IMG/VR virus record: IMGVR_UViG_3300037493_003061
Coordinates: 1 to 64,000 of that record
Length of the DNA stretch: 64,000 nt
Direction: 5' to 3' (one strand)
DNA from: a virus
A model generated the notes under the pieces. That model saw nothing but the letters and a program-made list of their open reading frames with translations, was not told the DNA's origin and did no database searches. The position numbers and the translations under genes are program-made. The number at the start of each line of letters is the position of its first letter. Position 1 is the stretch's first letter. Shown piece by piece: positions 38,738-49,300 of this stretch.

Positions 38738-39445
38738 TTATTGTATTCTTTTAAAATTATCAGGTTGTTTCCCATCCTCAAAACTTCTAAAAGATTTTCT
38801 CACATCACTTGGTGAATAATCTTCAACGTCGTCTTGAGTTAAAATATACTCATCTCTACCCTGTTTGTCAAATTTTTCTTCATTATCTTGGAAATAAGTA
38901 CTCAACTTTTGGTTGAATGGTCCTGAATCTAAACTTCTTAACTCCATTTTTTCTTCAGGCGATTTTGTTCTGTACTTCTCAACTTTTGCTTCCAAGTCAT
39001 TTAACTTATTAACGATATTATCCATTTCACCTAACTTATCCTCAAGATTTGTTAATTGACCAAATAATTGTTCAAAATATTCTTCTTGTTTTTTCTCAAC
39101 ATTTTTTTGAGATTTAACTAAGTCAGTTATTTCTAATTCGTTGTTATCTTTTTCTTTGTCATCAAGTTTTTCAACATCAGGGTCTGAAGAAACATCAATT
39201 GGTTCAGCAATTGGTTCAGGTGTCGCTTCAGGGGATGCTGGAGCTCCAGGTAATGCTGCAGCATCAGGTTGTGGTAATTCACCACCTACAGGTGCACCCA
39301 TATCAGGTGGTAACGCTCCCGCAGCATCAGCTGGTGGTGGGGGTAATTCAGCACCCGCGTCTTGTTCAGTTATATATCTATTAATTGAGTTATATCTTTT
39401 TAACTCATTTAAAATTTTAACATCTATTCTCATGTTCTTATCCAT
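38738..39445 (-). CDS. Hypothetical acidic protein with Pro/Ala-rich and coiled-coil parts
   Basis: 235 residues, not recognised. After a short helix (RIDVKILNELKRYNSINRYI) comes a Pro/Ala/Gly-rich stretch (residues about 30-85) of unusually high G+C, then an acidic coiled coil (about 95-170, with QLFGQLTNLEDKLGEMDNIV heptads), and an acidic tail. Disordered plus coiled-coil layout is common in scaffold or tail-assembly proteins, but nothing specific is shown. The ATG overlaps the stop of the 74-residue gene by 8 bases; a second ATG lies four codons in. Confidence 0.6.
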   Translation of the reverse strand: MDKNMRIDVKILNELKRYNSINRYITEQDAGAELPPPPADAAGALPPDMGAPVGGELPQPDAAALPGAPASPEATPEPIAEPIDVSSDPDVEKLDDKEKDNNELEITDLVKSQKNVEKKQEEYFEQLFGQLTNLEDKLGEMDNIVNKLNDLEAKVEKYRTKSPEEKMELRSLDSGPFNQKLSTYFQDNEEKFDKQGRDEYILTQDDVEDYSPSDVRKSFRSFEDGKQPDNFKRIQ

Positions 39446-39662
39446 TTAACAATTGTTTAACTCCGTTATGTGTTTCTACCTGAACTCGTCTGTTTTTATT
39501 GATAGTGTTATCAACTCTTTCAATTAAACCGTCTTTCATTCTAATAGTATAACAATCGCCAGTATCTAAATCACAAACTTGTTTAGTACCGTTACCCATG
39601 TCTTTTTCCGTTGTTTTAGTATTCTTACCTAAGTAATTATCTAATATTAGTTTAGTATTCAT
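39438..39662 (-). CDS. Small hypothetical protein
   Basis: 74 residues, charged and polar, with a central strand pair (QVCDLDTGDCYTIRMKDGLIERV) and two Cys five residues apart. No family is recognised. It lies between the hub gene and the 235-residue gene and overlaps the latter by 8 bases. A GATATTTATA leader motif lies 14 bases before its ATG. Confidence 0.55.
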   Translation of the reverse strand: MNTKLILDNYLGKNTKTTEKDMGNGTKQVCDLDTGDCYTIRMKDGLIERVDNTINKNRRVQVETHNGVKQLLNG

Positions 39663-39676
39663 AATATATCTTTCTA

Positions 39677-39686
39677 TATAAATATC
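39677..39686 (-). promoter_or_regulatory. GATATTTATA leader motif
   Basis: The minus strand reads GATATTTATA just before the 74-residue gene. The 10-mer is shared with the leaders at 17946-17956 and 54576-54586. Confidence 0.35.
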
Positions 39687-39694
39687 ATCATTTT

Positions 39695-42600
39695 TTAATT
39701 TGTTGCATTAAATACGTCAATTGATTTTTGAACCTTATTCTCCAAATTTTTCAATTTAGTTTTATCATAACTATCATAAACATTTATACTCTTCATTGTT
39801 GGTCCATTAATTGTTAAGTTATTAATAATTAAAAACTTAGCGATAGATGATGCCGTCACTTCAACACCACTCATTCTATCTTTAAATCTTGCAACTACAA
39901 ATTTTAAATGGTTATATAAATCGTTAAATATTGCATATGGTAGTGTTGTACTATCATTTGCCGATGTAAGACAATAAAATTGTTTATTATTATCAAAGAA
40001 TTTACTTGCATATCCCCATTTTCCACCTGATAATGTTACACCAGCATAATTATTTTCATATGCCGTCATTTTAAGGTCTCCATTTGCAGATTCAACGTAT
40101 AACGCCGCAAACACAACATACTGTAAATTACTTTCATTAATATTATCAGATGATATCACATTTCTAAGGTCATGTTTAACTTTACTAAAAGTTGAATTAT
40201 TTATTGTTGGAGTAATGTCATGATAGGTATCATAAGGTGAAACTGGTTTACATGATTGAGGTTGTGTTAATTCTTTATCACCACCACTAATAGCTTGTAT
40301 TTTTTCTTGTTGTGATTTAGCCGTTCCATCAGCATTTTTAGTTGATTTTTCTTTAGCAATCCTATCCTTCTTGTTATTTTCAATAACACTTTTCAATAAG
40401 TTTGTTCTCAATGTCTGAATATAACCATCAATCTTAGGTAATGACGCTGTTGGTTGTCGTATACCCGTTATTATCGTTTCAAATGAACCTTGAGTTATTG
40501 AATGACTAACCGTTTGAATCATATATGGACCATTAAACATTGGAACATACCTTAAATTGAAATACATCGTTGGTTGTATTAACGCATTACCCATCATTGA
40601 TACGGTACACGTATAACTTCTATTTTTATATAAATTATACAAGGATAAACTTTGCGTACTACCACCTCTATTACCGGCCTGATTCGCCGTTTGGTTAAGT
40701 ACCTCCAAAGATTCCACCGTTGATGAACTATTTTTTTGGTCAACCATAAACCCATAAAACATTGATTGATTTTGAGGACCGATATCCACATTAAACCCAA
40801 CAACTTTATTAGACTTATCCCAATCTTTTTTACCTACTTGATTTTCAACTAATGGATTGTCAACACGTCTTAAATCAAACGCATCATTTCTATATCTATA
40901 ATCAACATTGTCTTTCAAATCTAATTGTTCGGAATTTTTATTCGCATAATAACAAACCATTTTAGGACCCGATTCTCTATAATCAACATTCATAAATGTA
41001 CCAAATAAAGTATTGGCAAATTCTAAACTACCTTCAGGTTTTGGTTTAGGGTTTTTACTCACATCTTGCACATTATAAAAATTCACATATGATGGTAAAT
41101 TATGTACCACAAAATTGTTTTCTTGTAATAAAGTTTGTATGAAAACTAACATACTAACTTTAGGTGAATCTAAGATATTTTGTAATCTATTTTTTAATTT
41201 ATAAACATCAACCAAAACTTTATCACCAATATTTCTACTAGCTCTATCTAATAACAACACATCTTCAAATAATGTTTTAACTTTAAAATCATTACCCGAT
41301 ATCCATTTATCATTTAATGATTTGAACGACTCCCAAAGTTCTATCTTTGTTTGAGGACCTTCCAAATCAGATGCGATTTGATTCTCAGGACTATTATTAA
41401 CATTTGGTAACTTTTTATTTAAAGTTATCATAACGTTATTAAACACTTTATCCTGAAAAGAATCAATTTCTCTAATATATTGAGTCATTGATGTTAAAAA
41501 CTTAACACTATTATACGTGTTATCTTTTAATTTTGCCGTAGCATATATTTTGATTAAAGGCGCGAAATTTTTAATATTAAGAACATCAAATGAAACATTA
41601 TTATCTATAAAGAAATCTGTAATATAAGAACCATTATTATCATAAACTAATTTATCAATCGTGGAGAACCCAACATAAGTTTTAAGTGCTTTCCATTCAT
41701 CAGGATAAGTTGTTATAGACGTTGCCAAAGTTGTATTTGGGGGTAAAGCGTTTGGCGTTTGAATCGTATAATTACCAAATGTATATGGGTCAACGATACT
41801 TAAATTTGAAAACGTGTAAAAAAGTTTTTTATCATAACTACTTGGATTACCGTATTTAATTAATTTATTGTAATTTAAAAAATTAGTAATATATAGGTTA
41901 AAATTTTTAACTTGTTCGTCTTGCATTTTTAAAACCAACTCATTGGTTGTGTCCCCCGTTGTTTTAGGTATTTTAGCTAAATTCCTCATCATTCCTTGGA
42001 AATTACGTAAGTAATCACCATCAAGTGAATCATAAATAGATTTTGAATAATTTAAAAACTCAGTTTCAAACATATCAAGAACCTCTTTTTCAAACACACT
42101 AAACATTTCCTCAATCTCACTATATTGGTCACCTTTCCCATTAATTGAAAAATTTTCTTGTCCTGATTGACCTGAAAAAATTTCTTTTAAATATTGTGAT
42201 GGACTTGGTTTAACAAGTTTATTTATATCAAAATAACCATAGTTTGGTGCCGCCCAAAATGACCTTACCGAACCATCATATACTGCGGTATTACCCGTAA
42301 TTTCAATACTTTGAGTACCATCAGGTTTAAAACACTCATTTTCTGTTTGATTCAATATTGAACCTTCAGATGGCATTAAGAAAAAACTTTTATCGTCTAA
42401 CGTTTTAACATGTATTGTCCAAGGAATAACCATTAAATCTCTAGGTGCCGCCACAGTACTATTAAGTAAATTATTACTTTTATTAATAATCGCACTATCA
42501 ACATAATTTAATGTTAATCCTGAAGTAATTCCTTTTTGAATATCCGATGAGGTATATCCCGAATACAACATAAATCCTTGATAGAAAACGTTAAAATCAT

Positions 42601-45600
42601 TTATTGTTTTAGGGTAAAAACCAACATTTACTAAGGATGACACACTATTAGTTATTGACGTATTTTTTTCTAAGATAATATCATAATTACCCCCATTAAT
42701 TGTTAATGAATAATCTTTAGCAGGATTATTCGTCACCGGGTCATAATTCTTAACATAACTAAAACCTGACCAAGAAGTTTCTAACATATCAGTCCCCGTT
42801 TCAACATATGATTTATATCTATGCCAAATTGAACCATATTTTAATATCCAAGCATATGGTACTCTATGAATAGCACCAAATTTTTTCATCGTAGCAAAAA
42901 TATAATCTAACTCAGTTGATACCCCTTTACCATCGTCGGTTTTATATTTTTCTCTTAATGTCGCTAAAGGTAAACTATTAATAAACAAATAAGCCGCCGC
43001 TTTATATGGATACAAATCTGAGTTTCTAAAGTTATCCACCCCGTTCTGAATAGCATTAACAAAATAAGGAGTATTCAACATTGAAACCGTTTGGTTACTA
43101 ACAACATTACCACTGTAATTATTATATTTTAAATTACCTTCAGTTAAAAATTGTCTATTAGGTGTTCTATAATCATAGAAATCTTTTAACACTCCATACT
43201 TAATACGTGGCCCACCAACACTAATATTAGTACCTAAGAAATTGCTAAACGGTCGTTTATCTAATATGGCATTATCATCACTATTATAATTCGTTATTAA
43301 TTTTTTAGTGGTATTAAAATTTAATACTTTAGTAGTATTGAATGCGAAACTAGTATTACCTATTTTATCCCCATTACCCATTTTACTTTGTTCCCAAGTT
43401 AAACTAGTAAATGGATATAAATCAGTAAATGTGTTCACATTTGATTTTGTTGATGCCGATATATAATCACTCATCTCCTTTTCAGTATTTAGTGAGATTG
43501 TGATATCTTTACCCGAAGTCACTTCCATAATTTCAAATGGACTATCGGTAGTATTATTTTTTAAATAAACCGTATTAAAAATACCCCTAATATAATTTTG
43601 CCAACTTTGACCAATCCCATCATTAGATATGTGTTTTAATGTTGGTATAATATTTTGTGAATTTAACGCGTAATTTTTTATTTTTAGAATTAAAAATGGA
43701 TTACTATTAGATAACGATTTTAACACATTATTACTCTCAACATCCGCTATAACTTTAGCCATTATATCTATTTCAGACGTACCATATACCCTACTTAATT
43801 TTGTATAGTAAGTATAAATCATTAATCTTTCAAACAATTCATAAAAGAATTTAACTTCCTCTTTATTACCAAATATCTCATTACTTGCGGGATATTCCAC
43901 AGCATTTAATGTAATTCTTTGTGTTTCAGTTAATTCATTATTACCTTCCGTAGGGTCAGCCGGTGGTGTTGTTCTTTCAACAAATCCTTTAATAAATTCC
44001 TCAACAAATTCAATCTCAGGCCATACATCAAATAAAAAACCTTTAGTTTTACTTACCAATTTAGAATCACCAGGATACTGTATTTCATATTTTTCATGAC
44101 CATCTTCACCCGATGTTGCAACAATATATTGTGGCCAAGGATAAACAGGTATATTAGAATTTACATTAACATCTTTAGTGTCAGGACTAGCATTTGAAAT
44201 TTCCTTATCAAAGATTGCATCTTTTCTAATCTTATCATCCCTCTTATCCCAAGCTTTAGTGTGAACCTCATCTAATAAACGTAAAAATGCTTCACCATTA
44301 GCAAAAATAACCGCTAATACATTTCTAATGGTTGGGGTAAACCCAATACCATTATCCTTACTGACTAATAACTTAGCTAACGCTTCAGTTAATGCAGTTT
44401 CAATTTCACCACGGATTACTTTCAAATCTTTAGACATCTTACCCGTTAACTCCATAAAAGTGTTAGGACCTTCAAATTTAAACCATTCTGTTGAAATTAT
44501 TTTAAAACCAAAAATTTTATCGTCAGACTTATCAAAGATTCCAGCTTTAATTAATTCATTTTTTAAATTAAGTTTATCATCCTCAGTAGGTTCGTTATTA
44601 AGTTTTTTGTATTGTTTATAAATTTTACCAAAATCAACTTGGTCAGGTATTACATTAGTTGCCCTGAATGTATTTTCACTTATACTATTTTTAACCGTAC
44701 ATTTTTTATCAACACCATTAATTTTATAACCACCATTTAAACCAACGGTTATATTATTATTGAGTAATGGATTGTATTTACCAAGAAGTCCACCAAATAA
44801 TTCAGTTTTAATGTTAGTTCTACTTTGTGGAGTTGAAAATTCTTTTTTATAGGTATAAACTTTAGTCCCATCTTTCAATATTAAAAAGTTGGTTCTATCC
44901 ATATATTTATCAAACCAAGAACCTTTACCACCAGATAAGTATAAAAACACGTCTTTTTCAAAATCATTTAAAGTTGTTTGATATTTATCCAAATTGTCTA
45001 AAGGTGTTAAATTTTCTTTAGTAAAACTATCTAAAGTATTTTTAACAAAGTTTTCAATATTATCCCTCATTTGTACAATAGTTAATTCAGGGAAATCATC
45101 AGGTACTAACCCTTTTGATTTATATTCATTGTACATTTCTTTTACTTTTTGATAACCTTTTTCAACTATTTGGTTATCAACATTTGAAAAGTTGCTAGGT
45201 CCCCCTTCTTGGGTCTGAACTTTTAATCTTGATTTATACATATGAGGTGTTGCAACAAGGTACCCCATACTAATTTCATTTAAAATAGTATATTTGTATG
45301 TATAAAAATTTAAACTAATTTTAAAATTCCCATCACCCGAATCATATCTTGATGAAAAACTTTGTAGCATTAAGGCTAATTTAACAGCTTTACCATAATA
45401 ACCTTTAATAGTTAAATGGAACAACGGATAAGGTAAATTGAAGAAAGCTGCGTATGGCGAATTATCACCCGCTTCAAACAATGCACGACCTTTAACATCT
45501 TCTAATTGGATGTCAACTCGTGGCATAAATGAAAGGTCCTGATTAATATTGATACTTGTCATTCCTAACAATCCATTATCAGTCGCACCTACTTTACCAT

Positions 45601-45994
45601 TAGAATTGGTTGTTTGTCTAATATACCAATCTTCTTTGTTTTTAGGGTTAAAAATTTGTTTTTGTGTTGGTTGGTTAACACCTTTACCATCTAAAGAACC
45701 TTGACCAGTTATTTCATTAGTATAGGCATTATCTAATAATCCTTTACCACCAGGATTTAGAAAATTAATTGACGCTAATGAGACTGTTTGGATAGCGTCG
45801 CCATTTGCCGACCCTACCGCTAATTTCGTTCTCGGTAATACTCTACACTCTAAGTTAGCGTACATTACCAAATTTTCTTGTTTTACATATCGTTCTTTCA
45901 CATTACCATCTAAATCAACCACCTTATTCGGGTCAACTATTGTGATATTATTGTAATCAAATTCAACTAAAATATTTTCTATTTTATCTACCAT
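39695..45994 (-). CDS. Giant baseplate hub protein with C-terminal lysozyme-like domain
   Basis: 2099 residues, read as a T4 gp27/gp5-type hub in one chain. Residues about 150-260 (LSFMPRVDIQLEDVKGRALF, FHLTIKGYYGKAVKLALML) look like a hub beta-barrel domain. Near residues 1790-1850, FNLRYVPMFNGPYMIQTVSH followed by GSFETIITGIRQ matches the late hub domain. The last 160 residues (AALYVESANGDLKM, NNYAGVTLSGGKWG) resemble lysozyme or glucosaminidase domains, with Glu in VES as the candidate catalytic acid. That domain would cut peptidoglycan during injection. The middle 1500 residues are unassigned. The start overlaps gp53 by 11 bases. Confidence 0.7.
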   Translation of the reverse strand: MVDKIENILVEFDYNNITIVDPNKVVDLDGNVKERYVKQENLVMYANLECRVLPRTKLAVGSANGDAIQTVSLASINFLNPGGKGLLDNAYTNEITGQGSLDGKGVNQPTQKQIFNPKNKEDWYIRQTTNSNGKVGATDNGLLGMTSININQDLSFMPRVDIQLEDVKGRALFEAGDNSPYAAFFNLPYPLFHLTIKGYYGKAVKLALMLQSFSSRYDSGDGNFKISLNFYTYKYTILNEISMGYLVATPHMYKSRLKVQTQEGGPSNFSNVDNQIVEKGYQKVKEMYNEYKSKGLVPDDFPELTIVQMRDNIENFVKNTLDSFTKENLTPLDNLDKYQTTLNDFEKDVFLYLSGGKGSWFDKYMDRTNFLILKDGTKVYTYKKEFSTPQSRTNIKTELFGGLLGKYNPLLNNNITVGLNGGYKINGVDKKCTVKNSISENTFRATNVIPDQVDFGKIYKQYKKLNNEPTEDDKLNLKNELIKAGIFDKSDDKIFGFKIISTEWFKFEGPNTFMELTGKMSKDLKVIRGEIETALTEALAKLLVSKDNGIGFTPTIRNVLAVIFANGEAFLRLLDEVHTKAWDKRDDKIRKDAIFDKEISNASPDTKDVNVNSNIPVYPWPQYIVATSGEDGHEKYEIQYPGDSKLVSKTKGFLFDVWPEIEFVEEFIKGFVERTTPPADPTEGNNELTETQRITLNAVEYPASNEIFGNKEEVKFFYELFERLMIYTYYTKLSRVYGTSEIDIMAKVIADVESNNVLKSLSNSNPFLILKIKNYALNSQNIIPTLKHISNDGIGQSWQNYIRGIFNTVYLKNNTTDSPFEIMEVTSGKDITISLNTEKEMSDYISASTKSNVNTFTDLYPFTSLTWEQSKMGNGDKIGNTSFAFNTTKVLNFNTTKKLITNYNSDDNAILDKRPFSNFLGTNISVGGPRIKYGVLKDFYDYRTPNRQFLTEGNLKYNNYSGNVVSNQTVSMLNTPYFVNAIQNGVDNFRNSDLYPYKAAAYLFINSLPLATLREKYKTDDGKGVSTELDYIFATMKKFGAIHRVPYAWILKYGSIWHRYKSYVETGTDMLETSWSGFSYVKNYDPVTNNPAKDYSLTINGGNYDIILEKNTSITNSVSSLVNVGFYPKTINDFNVFYQGFMLYSGYTSSDIQKGITSGLTLNYVDSAIINKSNNLLNSTVAAPRDLMVIPWTIHVKTLDDKSFFLMPSEGSILNQTENECFKPDGTQSIEITGNTAVYDGSVRSFWAAPNYGYFDINKLVKPSPSQYLKEIFSGQSGQENFSINGKGDQYSEIEEMFSVFEKEVLDMFETEFLNYSKSIYDSLDGDYLRNFQGMMRNLAKIPKTTGDTTNELVLKMQDEQVKNFNLYITNFLNYNKLIKYGNPSSYDKKLFYTFSNLSIVDPYTFGNYTIQTPNALPPNTTLATSITTYPDEWKALKTYVGFSTIDKLVYDNNGSYITDFFIDNNVSFDVLNIKNFAPLIKIYATAKLKDNTYNSVKFLTSMTQYIREIDSFQDKVFNNVMITLNKKLPNVNNSPENQIASDLEGPQTKIELWESFKSLNDKWISGNDFKVKTLFEDVLLLDRASRNIGDKVLVDVYKLKNRLQNILDSPKVSMLVFIQTLLQENNFVVHNLPSYVNFYNVQDVSKNPKPKPEGSLEFANTLFGTFMNVDYRESGPKMVCYYANKNSEQLDLKDNVDYRYRNDAFDLRRVDNPLVENQVGKKDWDKSNKVVGFNVDIGPQNQSMFYGFMVDQKNSSSTVESLEVLNQTANQAGNRGGSTQSLSLYNLYKNRSYTCTVSMMGNALIQPTMYFNLRYVPMFNGPYMIQTVSHSITQGSFETIITGIRQPTASLPKIDGYIQTLRTNLLKSVIENNKKDRIAKEKSTKNADGTAKSQQEKIQAISGGDKELTQPQSCKPVSPYDTYHDITPTINNSTFSKVKHDLRNVISSDNINESNLQYVVFAALYVESANGDLKMTAYENNYAGVTLSGGKWGYASKFFDNNKQFYCLTSANDSTTLPYAIFNDLYNHLKFVVARFKDRMSGVEVTASSIAKFLIINNLTINGPTMKSINVYDSYDKTKLKNLENKVQKSIDVFNATN

Positions 45995-46310
45995 AATATA
46001 AGAAGTGGTTATCTAATGCATTTTTATAATCCTGTAAAGAAGCTATTAAAGGAACTGGAATTGTCAAGATAGAACCATCAGGAATATTCCATTCTAATCC
46101 TCCATACATAGGATTCGCAACTAAAATTAACCACCCAAAGTATGGGGCACCATAATATTGTTGTGATAAAATATCTAATCTTGATTGTCCAACCTTGTAA
46201 ATATATCGTTTATCACTAGTTTTAGACGGTAATGTTATGTACGGAACAACCGTTTGTTCACCATTTAAAACAAAATTGTTATATCTATTATAATATTGTC
46301 TTCCAGCCAT
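45984..46310 (-). CDS. Baseplate wedge protein, gp53/LysM-like
   Basis: 108 residues. The segment YKVGQSRLDILSQQYYGAPYFGWLILVANP followed by IPDGSILTIP (split here as two adjacent stretches) has the LysM-like layout seen in T4 gp53 and P2 gpX: a helix after D-x-L-S-Q-x-Y-Y-G, then W, then P-x-G-x-x-L-x-I-P. Such proteins clamp baseplate wedges or the tube. It is shorter than T4 gp53 (196). It has a TAATG junction with the 1596-residue gene and overlaps the hub gene, in typical baseplate order. Confidence 0.75.
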   Translation of the reverse strand: MAGRQYYNRYNNFVLNGEQTVVPYITLPSKTSDKRYIYKVGQSRLDILSQQYYGAPYFGWLILVANPMYGGLEWNIPDGSILTIPVPLIASLQDYKNALDNHFLYYGR

Positions 46311-49300
46311 TATAGTTTTATTTTACCATCAAAAATTGTTAATGTTATTTGTCCATAATTAGTAGTACCATAAATATTTTTAAGGGTCTGTTCTTGTGTC
46401 GCTTGTGTTGCAGTGTTTTTAACCGTAGTATAATTCATTCGTCTTGTCTTACCTTTAGGATACATTAATTCCGTTATGTCAGTAGTATATTTAGTATATT
46501 TTTTATTTTTCTTAAAATTAGTGATAAGTTTTTCTTCATCTTTTAACTCTTTTCTATAATCATCAGATAAATCATCACACTTTTTATTAAAAAACTTTCT
46601 AATTTTTTTATTCGCATCATTAGTTAATGGTCCCGAAATAACAAAATCTTTAAACCCTTGTAATTTATTAGAATCACTTAAAACTCTAGCCATAACCATA
46701 AAAAACAATACATCTTCAATTTTACTATTTAATGGTTCAAATGGTTTTGCATCATCTTTCTTATATTCAACTATTAATTTTTCATCATTTAATAATTTGT
46801 TGAATGATTTTAAACCATCAGGTAATTTCCCATAATCTTTTTCAAATTCGGTAAATGTGTCTGAAGCATTACTTGTACTAGCAACATCACCAGCTTTTAC
46901 TGAACCTGTAATATTATAAACTTTAGGAGTTAACCCATCAACAATTTTACCATCAGTTTTAGTACTCAATAAATTAAGTTGTCTAATTAAACCGATTAAA
47001 TCATTTTGTTGTGATGTCATATCACTAATAATAGTTGATAAACCAGAATTATAATCACTAATCATGTTATTCACATATTGTTCCATATTTTGTCTTAATA
47101 TTTTCATACCAACCGTTCCATCCGATTTATCAACATTTTTTATAATATAAGCAATTATTGGGTTAAGTTCCCCCGTTTTAATACTAACAATAACTTTTTC
47201 AAATAATGTTTTAGTTAATTCATTAACATCAGGTTTACCATAGATAATATTAGTATTCATTTTACCACCAATAGTACCATCCGTATAATCACGAGTACCA
47301 ATATTATTCATCAATTGTAAAGTACCATAATTATATTGTAAGATAACTTTCTCCATTTGATTAGGTATATTTGTATAATAATTTTTAGACACATCAATTA
47401 AGGTATCCATAACTTTACCATAAATAATTTCACCCGTTTGTCCACCTTCAACGGGGTTTTCAGTTTTTATTTCACCAATAGTATTACCACCTTTATTAGG
47501 TTGTTGGTTATTAACGGTTTCATTTTTACTGTTATCAGAATTCGCAACTATCTCATCAAATACTTTTTTATCTAACGCTTCAGTATCTTCAGTCCAAGTT
47601 GCTCTTTCATCATATATCTCAGTATTTGCATAATAATTGAAGGACAATGCATTTTGTAATTGGTCAACAGGACCTTTTAATCCCATACCACCAATTATGT
47701 TAAACCCTAAACTAACCTCAACTATCATTGGTTGAACACCAATACCTTCAGGGTTCATATCAAATAATATAGGGTCATATGAAAAACTAAGACTATTCGG
47801 TATAATTTTAGTATTATAAAAATCACCAATTCTAAGTACTAAGACAGGTGCTGAACCAAATGATGTATTTGTTGCATCATTATAAACTGGTTTACCATCA
47901 GGACCTATCACAGGAATTGTATCACCAGGTCTAACACATTGATTTAAAAATGTTATACGAGAATTTAACCCTTCAGGTGTCATTGAGTGAAACGCTGGAT
48001 TGAAGTATTTGATTTTTTCTTTTAATGAACTATAAATCATTGGGTCATTCTCCTTAATCATTTCAAAATAATCACACTCCGATAATAACACTCTCAATAC
48101 TTTTTTACTTAAACCTTTTTTTAATTTTTCACTAACACTAACTGTTGGTTGTGGCTCAATTGGTTTAACATCAATATCAATAGTTGTAGGTTTTTCTTCA
48201 ACTTTAGGTGGTTCTGGTGGTGGCATAGGTGTTGCCGTAATATTTTGTATGTTAACACGTCTACACGCCATCGCACTTAATGCAAATGTTTGAGACACAC
48301 CATTACTAACACCATTACTTCCCGATATATCAACATGACAATCTATAGATTCACCCGAACCCCCACCACCTTTTGGTGCTATCACGGTTTCAATTTCACC
48401 TTTAGCGGTCGCCGAAACAACTTTAAATTGTTCTTTACCCGCAACCATAAATTCACCTAAGTTAGCATCACCTATTTTAGTATTTTTAAAAAACTCTTTA
48501 ACCGAATTAATTCTTCGTTCAGATAACGATTTATTATAATCTACCGAAGCAACAGCCGATGCCGAACCAATCATGGTTACGGTAATAGATTTTAACTTTT
48601 TACTTTTAAGTAAATTATATGCTTCGACAATAAACCCATCAGTTTTTGTAATTGTTTCATAATTACTTTTAATTAAATTAAAAAAAGAGTCAGTATTACG
48701 ATTTATATTACCAACAGCAAATGTTACTGATGATTTATCAAAATATTTTTTAATATTACTATCACTAGTATATGCATCATAAGTTGATTTATAATCAGTT
48801 CCCGAAGTTTTAGGTATATCATTTTCAAAGTAAAAAGAAAAATCTTTATACTTATTTTCAAAATCTTTTGCCGAAGTATCCGAAGTTGTTACCGTCTTTT
48901 GTGGGTCACCAGTACTAGCGGTACTACCACCCGTACTCGTATTTTCCGCAGGTATAGACTGTTTTAACACAGACAACTCTTCAGGAGTTAACCTTGGGTT
49001 ATTTAATGTATCTTGTATTTGTTGTAATTCATTAACAGGTATTTTTGGGTATTTAGCTGCTAAAGTATATAAATCAAATTTAGCACACCCCGCAAAAAAT
49101 GATTCTAATATAGAATTTGCTCTATCTGAACTAGCATCTTTTAATTGGTAATTAACTATCGTATTTAAAATTGAAGGATGGTCAACAATAATTTTCCAAC
49201 TTAATTGACCACTTCTACTTGTTTGTTTGTAAGTATATATTGGTTCAGGTCTACCAATGAAATTAGTCGGATTCCAATCCGCTTGACTTGAATCACTAAA

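Noticed and set aside
39141-39449. Plus-strand open frame rich in Ala/Gly/Ser
   Set aside because: It is the antisense shadow of the Pro/Ala-rich stretch of the 235-residue gene and has no leader or family match.
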